Shown: positions 33,323 to 45,475, numbered from the stretch's first letter. The stretch: 64,000 nucleotides of DNA from Bettongia penicillata ogilbyi (GCA_023548195.1 JAJHZJ010000415.1:1-64000); one strand, 5' to 3'. Made by a program: numbers and translations. The notes: generated by a model not told the origin, from the sequence alone.

Positions 33323-34559
33323 AAAAAATCAAAGTCTAGATTGATAAAATAGAATGTGGCAAATGTCAAAACTTTAAGCTGTATCTGCTTATTGTTGTAA
33401 TATAATAACAATGACACCATGGAATTTAAATTAGAAGATTGAATCAGTGTCAAGATACCCAAAGAGAAGTGAGCTAAAAACACTGATGATGAGTTTGCCC
33501 AAAGGAAGGAAAGGCCTTAACTTGAGTGAATTTGTCAGTCATTAATAACAAATTAAATACCTGCTATCATCTACGTCAAAGTATTTGGGAGGAAGGTGGA
33601 GGTAGATTGGTGAGTTCTGACAATCGATACCATTTAATCACTTTGCTCCTGATTAGGAGATGCACATATAGAGATGTTGTATGTAGTGCCCAATAAACAT
33701 GTACTTGCATTATGTGGAGAAGTAAAACAAGAATAATTTTATTTAATATGCTAGAAATTTAAAAAATGTGTAATATAATGCAGAACTTGCTTCTCTAAAG
33801 GAACTGACTAATTCACACATGATAAAATTAAATTTAATACATATAATTTTATTTTTAAAAACTTTCATCATTACATTTTGCACGATGAGTAATTTTTCCT
33901 CTTGAAGACAAAATTCCCTTCGATGTGTAGTTAGCATTTGGTAATACCAGCCTTTTGCCTCCAGGGTTTTTTTGGCCTGTTTTATTTTTACTGGATCATT
34001 GTGTGTGATCTGCAAAATATCACTTCAAATTCAACTTCATTGAAATTCAACTGTTTTCTATTCATTCAAAAGTTCATTTCTCCATGCCAAAGTACAAGTT
34101 TTAATTAAGGTTATATGCATCTAGAGTCATTAATAATCTTCAGATTAATTGCTAACTCATGACTGGGAAATGGCTACTTGGAATGATTATAAATTGACTG
34201 TTAACTCTAAGAGGTAGGCCAGTAAAAATATTTTTTTTTAAATTGAATTATTAGCTAAGAAAATGAAGGAAAATTGAAATGAGGAAATTAGTAAATGGCT
34301 AAAAAATAGTCATAATTTGGCCAACTATAGGTCTTTTAGTTTATCTAATGTGATTTTATTTTGTTTTGAAGACATTTGCTATAACACATGACAAATCAAT
34401 ATAAATGTTGATGGGTATATACACACATGCATTTATGTGTATGATGATAGCATTTCACTTGAATTATTCATGCTACTTGATATCGCCTCCCAACTGCTAC
34501 CAGTCTAACTACCAATAAATGAGGACAGAATACAACAGTGTGATATTTTCTGTGGAAGT

Positions 34560-34770
34560 CTTCAACTTGTCATTGTTTTCGGGTTATTTGAGTTATGCCA
34601 ACTTTTCATGATCTCATTTGGGATTTTCTTGGCACAGTACTGAAGTGGTTCCTTATTCAGTTCATTTTACAAATGAAGAAACTGAGGCAATCTGGGTTGC
34701 CCAAGGTCAAACAGCTAATAAGTGTTGAATTCAGCCCAGCACTCTATTGACTGCCCTAGTGATTGACTAT
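34560..34770 (-). repeat. tRNA-type SINE with RTE-type tail
   Basis: Reverse orientation: CATGATCTCATTTGGGATTT, TCTTGGCACAGTACTGAAGT, then AAATGAAGAAACTGAGGCAA and the head CACTCTATTGACTGCCCTAG. Confidence 0.7.
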
Positions 34771-35989
34771 TGAAATTCCATTACTTAAATTGCTCTCCAT
34801 TTAAATGGGAAGCTCAGATTAATCTCAGCATCCACGGGAGATAGGAGCTTCATCTTCTCCACAGAAGATGAGCTTTGAGTTTATTGAATTCTATAGCACA
34901 CTTCTGGTTTTTGAATTGCAAAAGTTTGACCTTGGCACAATGTTGATCACAGAGTTCAAAGCACAAAGTTCATAAAAGACATAACGTTATTAAGATGTTC
35001 TTTTTTTTTTTATTTTTCATCATGTCTCTCCTTTGAATCACCTTATCCTGAGCACCACATATTAAGGATAATGTCTTGTGGGGCAGAGCCAAGATGGCAG
35101 AGTAAAAAGACACACCTACTCTCATTCTCCCTGCATAACTCATAAAATGTCTGTAGAAATGACCCTAAACAAATTTTAGAGCAGCAGAAACCACAAAAGA
35201 TCAGAGTGAAAGAGATTTTAAACTGAAGACATCCTGGAAGGCAGACAGGAATTACACCAGGCATGGAGCAGAGGGCAATCCTCAGATCACAGCCCTGCCT
35301 TGGCCAGGCTGCCTAAGTAAACCCCAGGGGCTCAATCTCCAGCAGCAGCTGCAGTTCCCAGATTACTCAACCCACTAGCACCAAATACAGCTTTAAAGGT
35401 CAGTGAAAATGCACTTTCAACTGGGGGAAAAGGGAACTCAGTCTGACCCCAGCAGCCCCAGGCTCATAATTGTGGAATTGTGTCCATATTAGGAGCGCTT
35501 CACCTAAAGCCCACAGGGGAATCAAGCAGCTAATCTGTATCTTAGCCCTGAGTGGCGGCCTTCGGGTGAGGAGGAACATACCGGCATGGTGGAGTTGGAG
35601 GTGATTGTTGAGAGGGAACCCCACTTGCAGAGTCTGGGCAGAAAAGCTCTATTGCACTGGTCTTGGAGCAGAGCACAGCCCAGTCTTGGCTGTGTGGCAT
35701 GAGCAGGCCTCAGAGGCAGAATCCCTGGCAGTAACAGCAGCTGCAGTTGCCAGATTGCTCAATCCACAAATGCCACAAACAGCTTCAGAGATTCTGGGCA
35801 GAAAAGTTTGCAGTATCTCTCAGACCACGGCACAGGCCAGAAGAGGGGTAAATTCCTTTCCCTTGACTGTGCCACCATGGAGGAGTTGAGAACTTACAGA
35901 TCACCAGAGTATACATTCCTTTTGATGGAGGACTTAAAAGTAAAGTAACTGATTGGGAAAATATCCAAAAAAGGAATAAATAAGACAAT

Positions 35990-37093
35990 AGAAGGCTACT
36001 CTCTTGGTGAACAGATATTTTCTTTCATACTTTCAGATGAGGAAGAAAAATGCTTACCATCAGAGAAAGACTTAAAAGTCAAGGCTTCTGCATCCAAAAT
36101 CTGCAAAATAAATATGCAATGGTCTCAGGCCATAAAAGAGATCAAAATGGATTTTGAAATTCAAGTAAGAGATGTGAAGAAAATATTGGAAAGAGAAATG
36201 AGAACAGTGCAAGAAAAATATGAAAAGTGAGTCAATAGCTTACTAAAGGAGACCAAAAAAATGTTGAAGAAATTAACACCTTTAAAAATAACTAATTCAA
36301 ATAGCAAAAGAGACTCAAAAAGCCAATGAGGATCATAATGTTTTACAAAACAGAATTAGCCAAATGGAAAAGAAGGTTCAAAAGCTCACTGAAGATAACA
36401 GCTCTTTAAAATTAGAATGGAGCAGACAGAAGCTAATGACTTTATGAGAAACCAAGAAATTATAAAACAAAACCAAAAGAATGAAAAAACAGAAGACAAT
36501 GTGAAATATCTCTTTGGAATAACAACTGTCCTGGAAAATAGATCCAAAAAAGACAAGTTAAAAGTTATGGGACTACCTGAAAGCCATGATCAAAAAAGGA
36601 GCCTAGACATAACCTTCCAAGAATATATCAAGGAAAAATGCCCTGATATTCTGGAACCAGAGGGTAAAATAAATATGGAAAGGATTCACCAATCCCCTTC
36701 TGAAAGATATATGAAACAAAAAACTCATAGGAATGTTGTAGCCAAATTCCAGAGTTCCTAGGTCAAGGGGAAAATATTACAAGCATCCAGAAAGGATCAA
36801 TTGGAGTATTGTGGAAATACAATCAGGGTAACACATGATCTAGCAGTTTCTACATTAAGGGATTGAAGAACTTGGAATATGATTTTCCATAACTCAAAGG
36901 AACTAAGATTAAAACCACGAATCTCCTACCCAGCAAAACTGAGTATACTACTTCAGGGGGAAAAATGGTCATTCAATGATATAGAGAACTTTCAAGAATT
37001 CATGATAAAAAGACCAGAGCTGAATGGAAAATTTCACTTCAAATGCAACAATCAAGAGAAGGATGAAAAGGTAAACAGGCAAGAAAAATCATA
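35990..37093 (+). pseudogene. Half-L1 ORF1, decayed
   Basis: QWSQAIKEIKMDFEIQ-like coiled-coil start (about 36118-36165), MEQTEANDFMRNQEIIKQNQ (36417 on), the ENRSKKDKLKVMGLPESHDQ RNA-binding motif (about 36535-36595), and the C-terminal PRISYPAKLSILLQGEKW (about 36918-36970). Stops near 36230, 36762 and 36867 and several frameshifts. Confidence 0.8.
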
Positions 37094-37197
37094 AGGGACT
37101 TACTAAAGTTGAACTGTTTACATTCTTACATGGAAAGATAATATTTGTAATTCATGAACTTTTTCTCAGTAATTGGATAGTTGAAGGAACCACACAA

Positions 37198-37244
<47 letters not shown>
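37198..37244 (+). repeat. (GT)n microsatellite inside half-L1 spacer
   Basis: About 23 TG units. The other half-L1 copies have shorter CA/TG-rich tracts at the same point, so it expanded from an element-borne seed. Confidence 0.95.
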
Positions 37245-37246
<2 letters not shown>

Positions 37247-38339
37247 GGGGGAAGGAGAAGGTAAGAGAGAAAAAGTGAGGGTTACTCTCATCATATTTGA
37301 CTCAGGGAGGGAATAATATACACACTCAATTTATTATGAAAATCTACATTACACTACAGAAACATAGGGGATAAGTGTGGTGGATGATGATAGAAGGGAG
37401 GGTAAAAGGAAGGAGGGAGTAATTAGAAGCAAACACTTTTGGGGAGGGACAAGGTCAAAAGAGAGAATAGAATAAATAGGGGGCAAGATAAAATGGAGGG
37501 AAATGTAGTTATTCTTACACAACAAGATTATTATGGAAGTCTTCGGCAAAACTATACATATGTTGCTTTTTTTTGAATTACTTGCCTTCTCAGTGGGGAT
37601 GAGTTGGGAGGGAGGAAGGGAGAACACCTGGAACTCAAAGTTTTAGGAATGAATGTTGAGAATGGTTTTTTGCATGCAACTGAGAAATAAGAAATATAGG
37701 TAATGTGTTAAAGAAATCTATCTTGTCCTACAAGAAAAGGGAGACGATTGGAATAATGGAAGAGAGGGGTTTGATAGAAGGGAAGGCAAATTGGGGGAAT
37801 GGGTAATCATAGTGCATGATGTTTTGGGATAGGGGAGGGAAGAGATAGGGAGAAAATTTGGAACTCAAAATTTTGTGAAAATGAATGTTGAAAACTAAAA
37901 ATAAATAAACATTTAAAAAAGAATAATGTCTTGTGTAACCTTTTCCCCCCTCTTTTCTCATCAGTTATAAAATCTTTTTGCTATCCATTCTAGCCACTTC
38001 ACTTTAAGCAGATGTGTATGTGTAATTATTTAGCAAAAAGAGACAGCAGGATTCCATTAGTTATCAACTAAAATGATCTTAAGAACATGATGTGGAATTT
38101 AGGACTAAGAGAATAATATTCAAATTTTGACAACAACTCAAGTTATTATATAGTTGTTTCCCAACCTTGGAATCATTCTCTCCCCCTCTTTTTCTCTCAT
38201 CCTCCCACAGTCAATTGTTTCTTAAGAGCTGTCACTTTCTACTTCTACAAGTTTGTTGTTTTGTCTATGCACACGAAAAATATTTTGATTCAGGGTCATG
38301 TCCTTTCTGAAAATATCCTTCTAATTTGTATTCTTCCCA

Positions 38340-38580
38340 CAGATCTCTTCTTTACCACCAGTGTTCCACAAAGCTATCAAGTTTGTATTCTTAAAGCCCA
38401 GATATGACAATGTCCTTGTCTGAACAAGAAGTTCAGTGATTCATTCATGCATGTAAGATAAAAATGAAACTCCTCTATTAGGCATAGAAAGACCTTCACT
38501 ACCTGCCCTTGATAATATTAATTTCTTTTTTTCCAGAGTTAGTGCTATAATTGCCCTTCACATACTCTACATTTTAAAGA
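38340..38580 (+). repeat. L2-type LINE relic
   Basis: CAGATATGACAATGTCCTTG, AAATGAAACTCCTCTATTAG and ACCTTCACTACCTGCCCTTG follow the order of the ancient L2-like element. Confidence 0.45.
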
Positions 38581-38599
38581 AACTGGACTATGTACTGTG

Positions 38600-39709
38600 G
38601 TTTTGATAATTATGCTTTATAACACAATTTGAGATCTGGTAGAGCTAGGCCACCTTCCTAGCATTTCTTTTCATTAGTGCTCTTGATATTCTAGACCATT
38701 CATCATTCCAGGTAAATTTGGATACTATTATTTCCACCTCTAGAAAATAATTATTTAATAGTATAATTAGTATGGCACTAAAGAAGTAAATTTATTTAGG
38801 TAAAATTGTCTTTTTCATTATATTGTCTAGGTCCACCCACAAGCAACTGATGTTTTTCCACTTAATTAGATCTGACTTTATTTGTGCAAAAAGTATCTTG
38901 TAGTTGTGTTCATATAGGCCCTGGGTTTGCTTTGACAGGTAGGCTCCCAAATATTTTATAGTGTCTACCCCAGCTTTAAATGTGATTTCTCTTTCTATCT
39001 CTTACTGTTGGGCTTTTTTAGTAACATTTAGAAATGTAGAAGATTTACATGGGCTTATTTTGTAACCTGCAACTTTGCCAAAGTTCTTTATTATTTAAAG
39101 TAGCTTTTTACTTGAATCTCTGGAATTTTCTAAGTATATCACCATATCATCTGCAAAGAGTGATAACATAGTTTCTTCTTTGCCTGTTCTAATTCTTTCA
39201 ATTTCATTATCTTGTCTAATTTCCAGAGCTAACATTTCTAGTACCATATTGAATAATAGTGGTGATAATGGACATCTTTGTTTCACCCCTGATCTTATTG
39301 GAAATGAACCTAGCTTATCCCCACTGCATATAAAGCTTGCTGAAGGTTTTAGGTAGATACTGCTTATTATTTTATGGAAAGTTCCCTTTCTTCCTATGTT
39401 CTCCAGTGTTTTTAATAAGAATGGGTGTTGTATTTTGTTGAATGCTTTTTCTGCATCTATTAAGATAATCATGTGGTTTTTGTGAGTTTTGTTGTTGATA
39501 TGATCAATAATACTAAGAGTTTTCCTAATTCTGAACCAGTCCTGCTTTCCTGGTATGAATTCTACTTGATCGTAATGTATTATTCTCATGATAAGGTGCT
39601 CTATTCTTCTTGGTAAAATCTTATTTGAAATTTTTGCATGTATATTCATTAGAGAAATTGGTCTATAATTTTCTTTCTCTGTTTTGTCTCTTCCTGGTTT
39701 AGGTCTCAT
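38600..39709 (-). pseudogene. L1 ORF2 reverse transcriptase segment
   Basis: The minus frame from 39709 is open for 204 residues: [21 protein letters not shown], then [44 protein letters not shown] residues ([19 protein letters not shown]) and the catalytic box [13 protein letters not shown] (about 39170-39130). Beyond 39095 the frame is broken. All three palm aspartate positions (D in LIDAEKAF and the DD pair) are kept, but the protein is cut on both sides. Confidence 0.85.
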
Positions 39710-40141
39710 AACACATGAGGCTAGGAAAATAGTTAAGGGGAATTCCTTCTACTGTGGCAGAGGAAAACCAGAAGGAAAGGGGACCCAGGATGAAGGAAAC
39801 TCGCACTATGACCCAGGCAAGCCTCAGCACCAGGAAAGGAACCTAAGGAGGGTTGGAATCTCCCCCTAGGATCTAGGCGTGCCTCAGAACTCCAGAGGAA
39901 ATGAGAAAACAATAAGACAGCTGGGATCATCATCCCCTGAGCTTGACTTTGCCTTAGTTCAACTGAGGAGATCTCCCATGACCAGACCACCTGTTCTCCA
40001 CATTTAACAAGCTAACCCAGGGCTGATCAGGGAAACACAAAACAAAAACCTGCTCTTAGCTTTTTCACAAAAGTCAGCTCAACACTAAGTTCTACAGCTT
40101 CTAACTGAAAGAACTAGAAGCCAAAACACACAATCAACATC

Positions 40142-41157
40142 ATGAAGAAAAAGCAAAACAGGAGTGAAAAAAACCACAGAATCTTTCTATGGGGACAAGG
40201 ACCAAAACACAAATACCAAAGAGGTCAGTAGTGAGACTGTACTTCCATCTGAAACTTCAGAAGGGACTATGAACTGCTCTCATGCACAAACAACTCTCCT
40301 GGAACAGCTGAAGAAGGAAATGGAAGAAAAACTAGCCAATGATTTTAAAAGTATAAAAAAAGAATTCACTGATGAGAACATTTCTTTGAAAAAGAAAATT
40401 GAACAAATGGAAAAGGAAGTACAAAAATTAACTGGACAAAATAACTCCTTAAAAGGAAAAAATTGGACAGATGGAAAAGGAGATGCAAGAGTTAACTGAA
40501 GAAAATAATTCAATAAAGATTAGAATTGGGCAAGTAGAAACTAATGATTCTAAGAGACAGCAAGAATCAGTCAAACAAAATCTAAAGAAAAAAAAGACAG
40601 AAGGAAATGTAAAACATCTAATTGGAAAAACAACTGACCTGGAAAATAGATCCAGGAGAGAAAATTTAAGAACTATTGGTCTGACAGAAAGCCACAATAA
40701 AAACAAAAGAGTTTGGACAACATTTTCCAGGAAATCATCAAGGAAAACTGACCAGAAGTGCTGGATCCAGAGGGCAAAATAGTCATGGAAAGAATCAACC
40801 ATTCACCTCCTGAAGGGGATCCCAAACTCAAAACCCCAAGCAATATCGCGACCAAATTCCAGAGCTATCAAGTGAAGGAGAAAATTCTACAGGCAGCCAG
40901 AAAGAAACCATTCAAATACCGAGGAGCTACAGTCAGGATCACACAGGACCTTGCAGCTTCTACACTAAAAGACTGAAGGAATTAGAATCCAATATTCTGT
41001 AAGGCAAAGAGGTTGGGACTAACAACCAAGAATCAACTACCCAGCAAAGTTCAGCATAACATTTCGGGCAAAGAGATGGTGATTCAATGGAATTAGGGAT
41101 TTCCGGACCTTCCTGACATAAACGCCAGAACTTAATAGAAAATTTGATCTTCAAATG
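40142..41157 (+). pseudogene. L1 ORF1, frameshifted
   Basis: Coiled coil with KKKIEQMEKEVQKLTGQNNS (about 40388-40450) and MEKEMQELTEENNSIKIRIG (40471 on), then ENRSRRENLRTIGLTESHN (about 40640-40695), ERINHSPPEGDPKLKTP (about 40788-40835) and VRITQDLAASTLKD (about 40930-40976). At least three frameshifts (near 40170, 40460, 40710) and a stop at 40974. The N-terminal region differs from the half-L1 type, marking a different L1 subfamily. Confidence 0.8.
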
Positions 41158-41805
41158 AAGGTCTCAAGAGAGGCATATAAAGGTACACAGGGAGGGAAAA
41201 AACAAAACAAAACAAACAAAGAAAAAAACTTGTTACTCAATTTGGGCAAACTGTTTACCTCTATAAGGGAAGATGATACCTGTTAATCTTGAGAATTGTG
41301 CATCTATTATGGAATATAAAAGGGATATACATAGAGGGAATGGGTATAAAGTAATTGATGTCATGTTAAAAATGTGATTTAAATATGCAAAGGGATTGTA
41401 ACAGGAGGTGTTGAAAGGAGGAAGAAGAAAATGGTAAATTACATCAGGAAGAAGTACAAAATTATAGTAGAGAGAAAGAGGGGAGGGAGATTAGCATTGT
41501 TTGAGAGGTACTCTCATCTGATTTGGTTCAAGGAGGGAACAATAAATTTAAGCATATAATCCTAACTAGCTTTATAAGCAGTAGGAGGGAAAAGGGGATG
41601 AAAGGAGAGGGAAGTTAAAAGGGAGGGAAGAAGTAGTAAGAGCAAAGGGGAGTAAAAGGCAGAAAGGTTAAAAGAAGGAAGGGAAGGTGGCAGGAGGAGG
41701 TGGTGAAAAGTGAAACTATTGAGGAGGGTAAGGAATATGGGAGAGCTAAAAGCACAAATGGTGGGAAAGAGGATGGAGGGAAATACACAGATTGTAATCA
41801 TAACC

Positions 41806-42895
41806 ATGAATGTGAATGGAATGAACTCTCTCATGAAACAGAGAAGGATAGCAGAATGGATTAAAAACCATAATCCCACAATATGTTGCTTACATGAAAC
41901 ACATTTGAACCAGGGGGATACTCACAGTATAAAGGCCAAAAGCTTGAGCAGAATATATTGTGCTTCAGGTGATGTAAGAAAAGCAGGAGTAGCAATCCTC
42001 ATCTGAGACAAAACAAAAGCAGAAATAGATCTAATCAAAAGAGATAAGGATGGAAACTATACCCTGATAAAAGGCACCATAGACAATGAAGCAATATCAC
42101 CGATAACATGTATCCTCCAAGTGGTATAGCATCCAAATTCTTAAAGGAGAGGTTGGGGGGAGTTGAAGGAAGAAATTGACAGCAAAACTATACTACTGGG
42201 GGACTTCAAACTCCCCCTCTCTGAACTTGATAAATCAAACCTCAAAATAATTAAGGAAGAGGTTAAGGAGGGAAATGAAACTCTTCATAAGGTAGATTTG
42301 ATAGATTTCTGGAGAAAATTGATGGGACTAGAAGGTAATATACCTTTTTCTCAGTGGTAAATGGTACATATACAACAATTGACCATGTACTAGGACATAA
42401 AATCTCACAATCCAGTACAGAAAGGCAGAGATAATCAATGCATCCTTCTCAGATGATAATGCAATAAAAATGATATGTAATAAAAGGTCATAGAAAGATA
42501 AACCAAAAATCAATTGGAAACTAAATAATCTAATCTTAAAGAAGGAGCGAGTTAAAGAAGAAATCATAGAAGCAATCAACAACTTCATTCAAGAGAGTGA
42601 CAATAATGAAACATACCAAATCTTATTGGATACTGCAAAAGCAGTTCTTAGGGGAAGTTTTACATCTTTGAATGCCTACATAAAGAAAGAGGAGATCAGT
42701 GACTTGGCCATGCAGCCAAAAAAGTGAGAAAAGTAACAAATTGAAAATTCCCAAGTAAATACCAAATTAGAAATACTGAAAACCAAAGGAGAGATTAATA
42801 AAATTGAAATTAAGAAAACTATAGCATTAATAAATAAAACCAATAGTTGGTTTTATGAAAAAAACTAATAAAATTGATAAACCTTTGGTCAATTG
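41806..42895 (+). pseudogene. L1 ORF2 endonuclease and linker, broken
   Basis: Begins MNVNGMNSLMKQRRIAEWIK with the catalytic Asn, CLHETHLNQGD keeps the catalytic Glu, DVRKAGVAILI follows, and LLGDFKLPLSELDKSN (about 42190-42240) has the conserved Asp. Stops at 42004 and 42358 and frameshifts later; ends at NKTNSWFYEK-like residues (about 42835-42865). The APE-type endonuclease would nick target DNA in an active element. Confidence 0.8.
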
Positions 42896-43039
42896 CATCC
42901 CACTTTCTTACCCCTTCATAATTTGGGAGATCATTCTAACATAATCACCTGTCACTCATGTTCTTTATGAAGAGTTCTTCTAACAACCCCAATGATGACA
43001 ATAGTTTTAGCAACTGTGTGTATCTTCTTCCCATATAGG

Positions 43040-43737
43040 AATGTCATATTTTAACTTTATTAAATTCCAGATTTCTTCTTCATTTTTGCCTTTTCTATAA
43101 ATCGCTTGATTCTTGTGTTTCAATTTCAAATTTTCTATTCAGCTCTAATCTTTTCCTCAGACATACTTAAACATCTTATATTTCAGTAAATGTCCATTTT
43201 TTCCCTAAAGGTTTGTAATCAGTTTGGATAAATAAGTTATTCTTGGTGGTTTAATCGAGTTCCTTTGCCTTCCAACTCCTCCAATCCCTTAATGTGGAAG
43301 CTGTTAAGTCTTGTGTGATCCTAACTATGCTATTTGAATAGTTTATTTCTTGCTCTTTTCAATATTTTCTCTTTCATATGGAAACTCCAAAATATTGGCT
43401 ATAATATTCTTGGGAATTTTACTTTTGGAAATTCCTTTCAGGAGGTAATTGGTGGATTCTTTCAATTTGTGTTTTACCTTTATATTCCAAGATGTTGGGG
43501 GAAGTTTTCTTTTTAAATTTCTAGAAATTTGATTTCTAGGCTCTTTATTCAATCAGGGCTTTCATGCAATCATTTTTAACGTCTCTTTTCTTGATTTTCC
43601 AGGTCAACTGTTTTACTATGAGTTATTTTTTTATTTTCTTCTATTTTTTCATTCTTTTGACTTTTTAAAGTCACTACTTTATGTTTCATGAAGCCAGAAT
43701 AAAGAATATTGGAAACTGTGGGACTTGAGGAAAGCTG
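43040..43737 (-). pseudogene. Half-L1 ORF1 C-terminal half, inverted, decayed
   Basis: Minus frames read MKHKVVTLKSQKNEKIEEN (about 43690-43630), KPPRITYLSKLI (about 43245-43210) and FKYKM/KMFKYV-like residues, matching the MRNQEITKQNQKNEKMEEN and KPRITYPAKLS regions of better copies. Many stops. Confidence 0.65.
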
Positions 43738-43929
43738 AATGTGTGTGTGTGTGTGTATAATATGTGTATATATGTACATGTTTATGTCTCTATATTTGTA
43801 TATATACAATATATGTATATATTACATATCTATATATACATATATAGATAATATATGTGTATATATTATATATAATATATATGTATACATTTATATATGT
43901 ATTATATGTATATGTGTGTATATATACAG
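43738..43929 (+). repeat. (GT)n/(AT)n compound microsatellite
   Basis: GTGTGT grading to long TATA/ATATGT mixtures. It sits exactly at the half-L1 spacer tract and at the inversion joint. Confidence 0.9.
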
Positions 43930-44782
43930 AGGACACAGAGTAACTTGAATAGGAAGGGATGATATCTAAAAAAATAAAATTAAGGGATGAGAGAGGAACA
44001 TAATGGGAGGAGAAAGGGAGAAATGGAAAGGGGCAAATATCTCTCATAAAAACAAGAAAAAAACTTTTATAATGGAGGGGGAAAGAGGGAGGTGACAGGC
44101 AAAAGTGAAGCTTATTCTCATCACATTTGGCTTAAGAAGGGAATAACAACCACACTCAATTTGATATGAAAAATCTATCTTACACTACAGGAAAGTAAGG
44201 GAGCAGGGAATAAGTGGAGTATGGTTGAGATGATAGAAGTTAGGGCAAATGAGAGGATGGTGTTTATTAGAAGTAAACACTTTTGGGAAGTGATAAGGTC
44301 AAAAGAGAGAATAGAATAAATGGGGGGGGGCAAGGCAGGATAGAGGGAAATATAGCTAGTCATTCACAACATGATTATTTTGGAAGTCTTTAGCAAAACT
44401 ACACATATATAGCCTGTATTTAATTGTTTCCCTTCTCAGTGGGGATGAGTGGGGAGGGAGGAAGGCAGAGAAGTTGGAACTCAAAATTTTAGGGGTGAAT
44501 GTTGAGAATCATTTTTTCATGTAACTGGGAAATAAGAAATACAGGTAATAGAGTATAGAAATCTATCTTGCCCTACAAGAAAAGAGAGAACATGAGGGGT
44601 AAGGGAAGGGATGAGTGTGATAGAAAAAAGGGCAGACTAGGGGAGAGGGTAATCAGAATGTACCATGTTTTTGGGTGAAGAATGGGGAGAGATAAGGAGA
44701 AAATTTGAAACTCAAAATCTGTGGAAATAAATGTTGAAAGCTAAAATTAAATAAATAAAATGAAAAAATAAACAGAAAAAAT

Positions 44783-45329
44783 AGATTCATTCAGTTCTTC
44801 TAGAATATTTACTCAGTATATTTTAAAAGATTTCTTGAAGTAAAAAATAGAAAAAAATCACCTGTATCTTAATGTTCCTATAAAGTACTCAATATATTAC
44901 TTAAAATAAAAATTGAGTAATATACTTTAAGCTGTTGGCAGATTGATTTTAGTAATTTTTACTTGTTATGTGATGAAAATAGCATTATTTGTATAATGAA
45001 GGTCAGAAAAACGCAGAAGATTTTACCAATATTTGAAATGTTAATGTCAATTAGCAAAACTACAAGGTTGCAAGGAATGGGAACTGTATAAATTATCATA
45101 TTCATTTGTGCTTAAAAGTTTTCACCGGGGAATATAGGTTAAAGATTTATGCTATAATTGATTATCATATCTTGAGTAAACTAATGCCACATACCTTACT
45201 TATAAATACATTTGGATGGCAAATGCTTTGGAATTCCATCTTTTACTAGGACTATCAGTAAGTTAGTGGGAGAGTTAAGGTTTTATTACATGCAAATATG
45301 AACTGATGATTTAATTTGGATTCCAAAGG
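44783..45329. other. No feature recognised
   Basis: AT-rich unique-looking sequence with no conserved frame or family match. Confidence 0.35.
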
Positions 45330-45475
45330 ATTGGTTCTGAAAATTACCTCTGATACTACTGTGTAATATTAGTAAAGTAACTAAACCTCTCTGAGTCTCA
45401 ACTTAACTCCACTTACAATATGAAGAGATTGATTACATGCTGCTAAAGGTGCATGCTAACTCTATTCTATGACAC
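45330..45475 (+). repeat. MIR-type SINE with CR1/L3-like ending
   Basis: ACTAAACCTCTCTGAGTCTC, then GATTGATTACATGCTGCTAA and GCTAACTCTATTCTATGACA. The last part resembles the CR1/L3 terminal motif. Confidence 0.5.

Larger units (their letters stand above)
35081..37922 (+). mobile_element. Full-length half-L1 (HAL1-like) copy 4 with target-site duplication
   Basis: ATAATGTCTTGTG at 35068-35080 is repeated exactly at 37923-37935. Between them: the L1-type start GGGCAGAGCCAAGATGGCAG at the very first base, a 5' UTR (to about 35990), decayed ORF1, spacer with (GT)n (37198-37244), the shared ORF2-start/3'-end junction (about 37495-37530), a doubled 3' end (first near 37612-37700, second 37848-37915) and A-rich tail. 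Total 2.84 kb. Older than the copies at 4420 and 24872 by its ORF1 decay, and its 5' UTR is of a different, less CpG-rich type. Confidence 0.92.
38600..42895 (-). mobile_element. Rearranged L1: minus-strand RT segment joined to inverted 5' half
   Basis: 38600-39702 is L1 ORF2 RT on minus. At about 39703-39711 the orientation flips and a 5' UTR, ORF1 and ORF2 endonuclease/linker run on plus to 42895. Read from the minus side this is an inverted 5' part (39703-42895) followed by a direct 3' part (RT), the order expected from twin priming, with roughly 400-500 bases of ORF2 lost at the join. The ORF2 C-terminus, 3' UTR and tail expected left of 38600 are missing, so a later deletion is needed. 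Alternatively these are two separate truncated insertions. Same subfamily as 46359-52757. Confidence 0.7.
42896..44782 (+). mobile_element. 5'-inverted half-L1 (HAL1-like) copy 5
   Basis: 42896-43737 is reverse-strand ORF1 (middle to end) plus the start of the spacer; at 43738 it flips to plus with the (GT)n spacer, the shared ORF2-start/3'-end junction (about 44340-44375), the first 3' end (about 44475-44545), the second (about 44690-44760) and an A-rich tail. Outer edge of the inverted part and start of the direct part are neighbouring points of the element, the twin-priming pattern. No clear target-site duplication. Confidence 0.75.
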
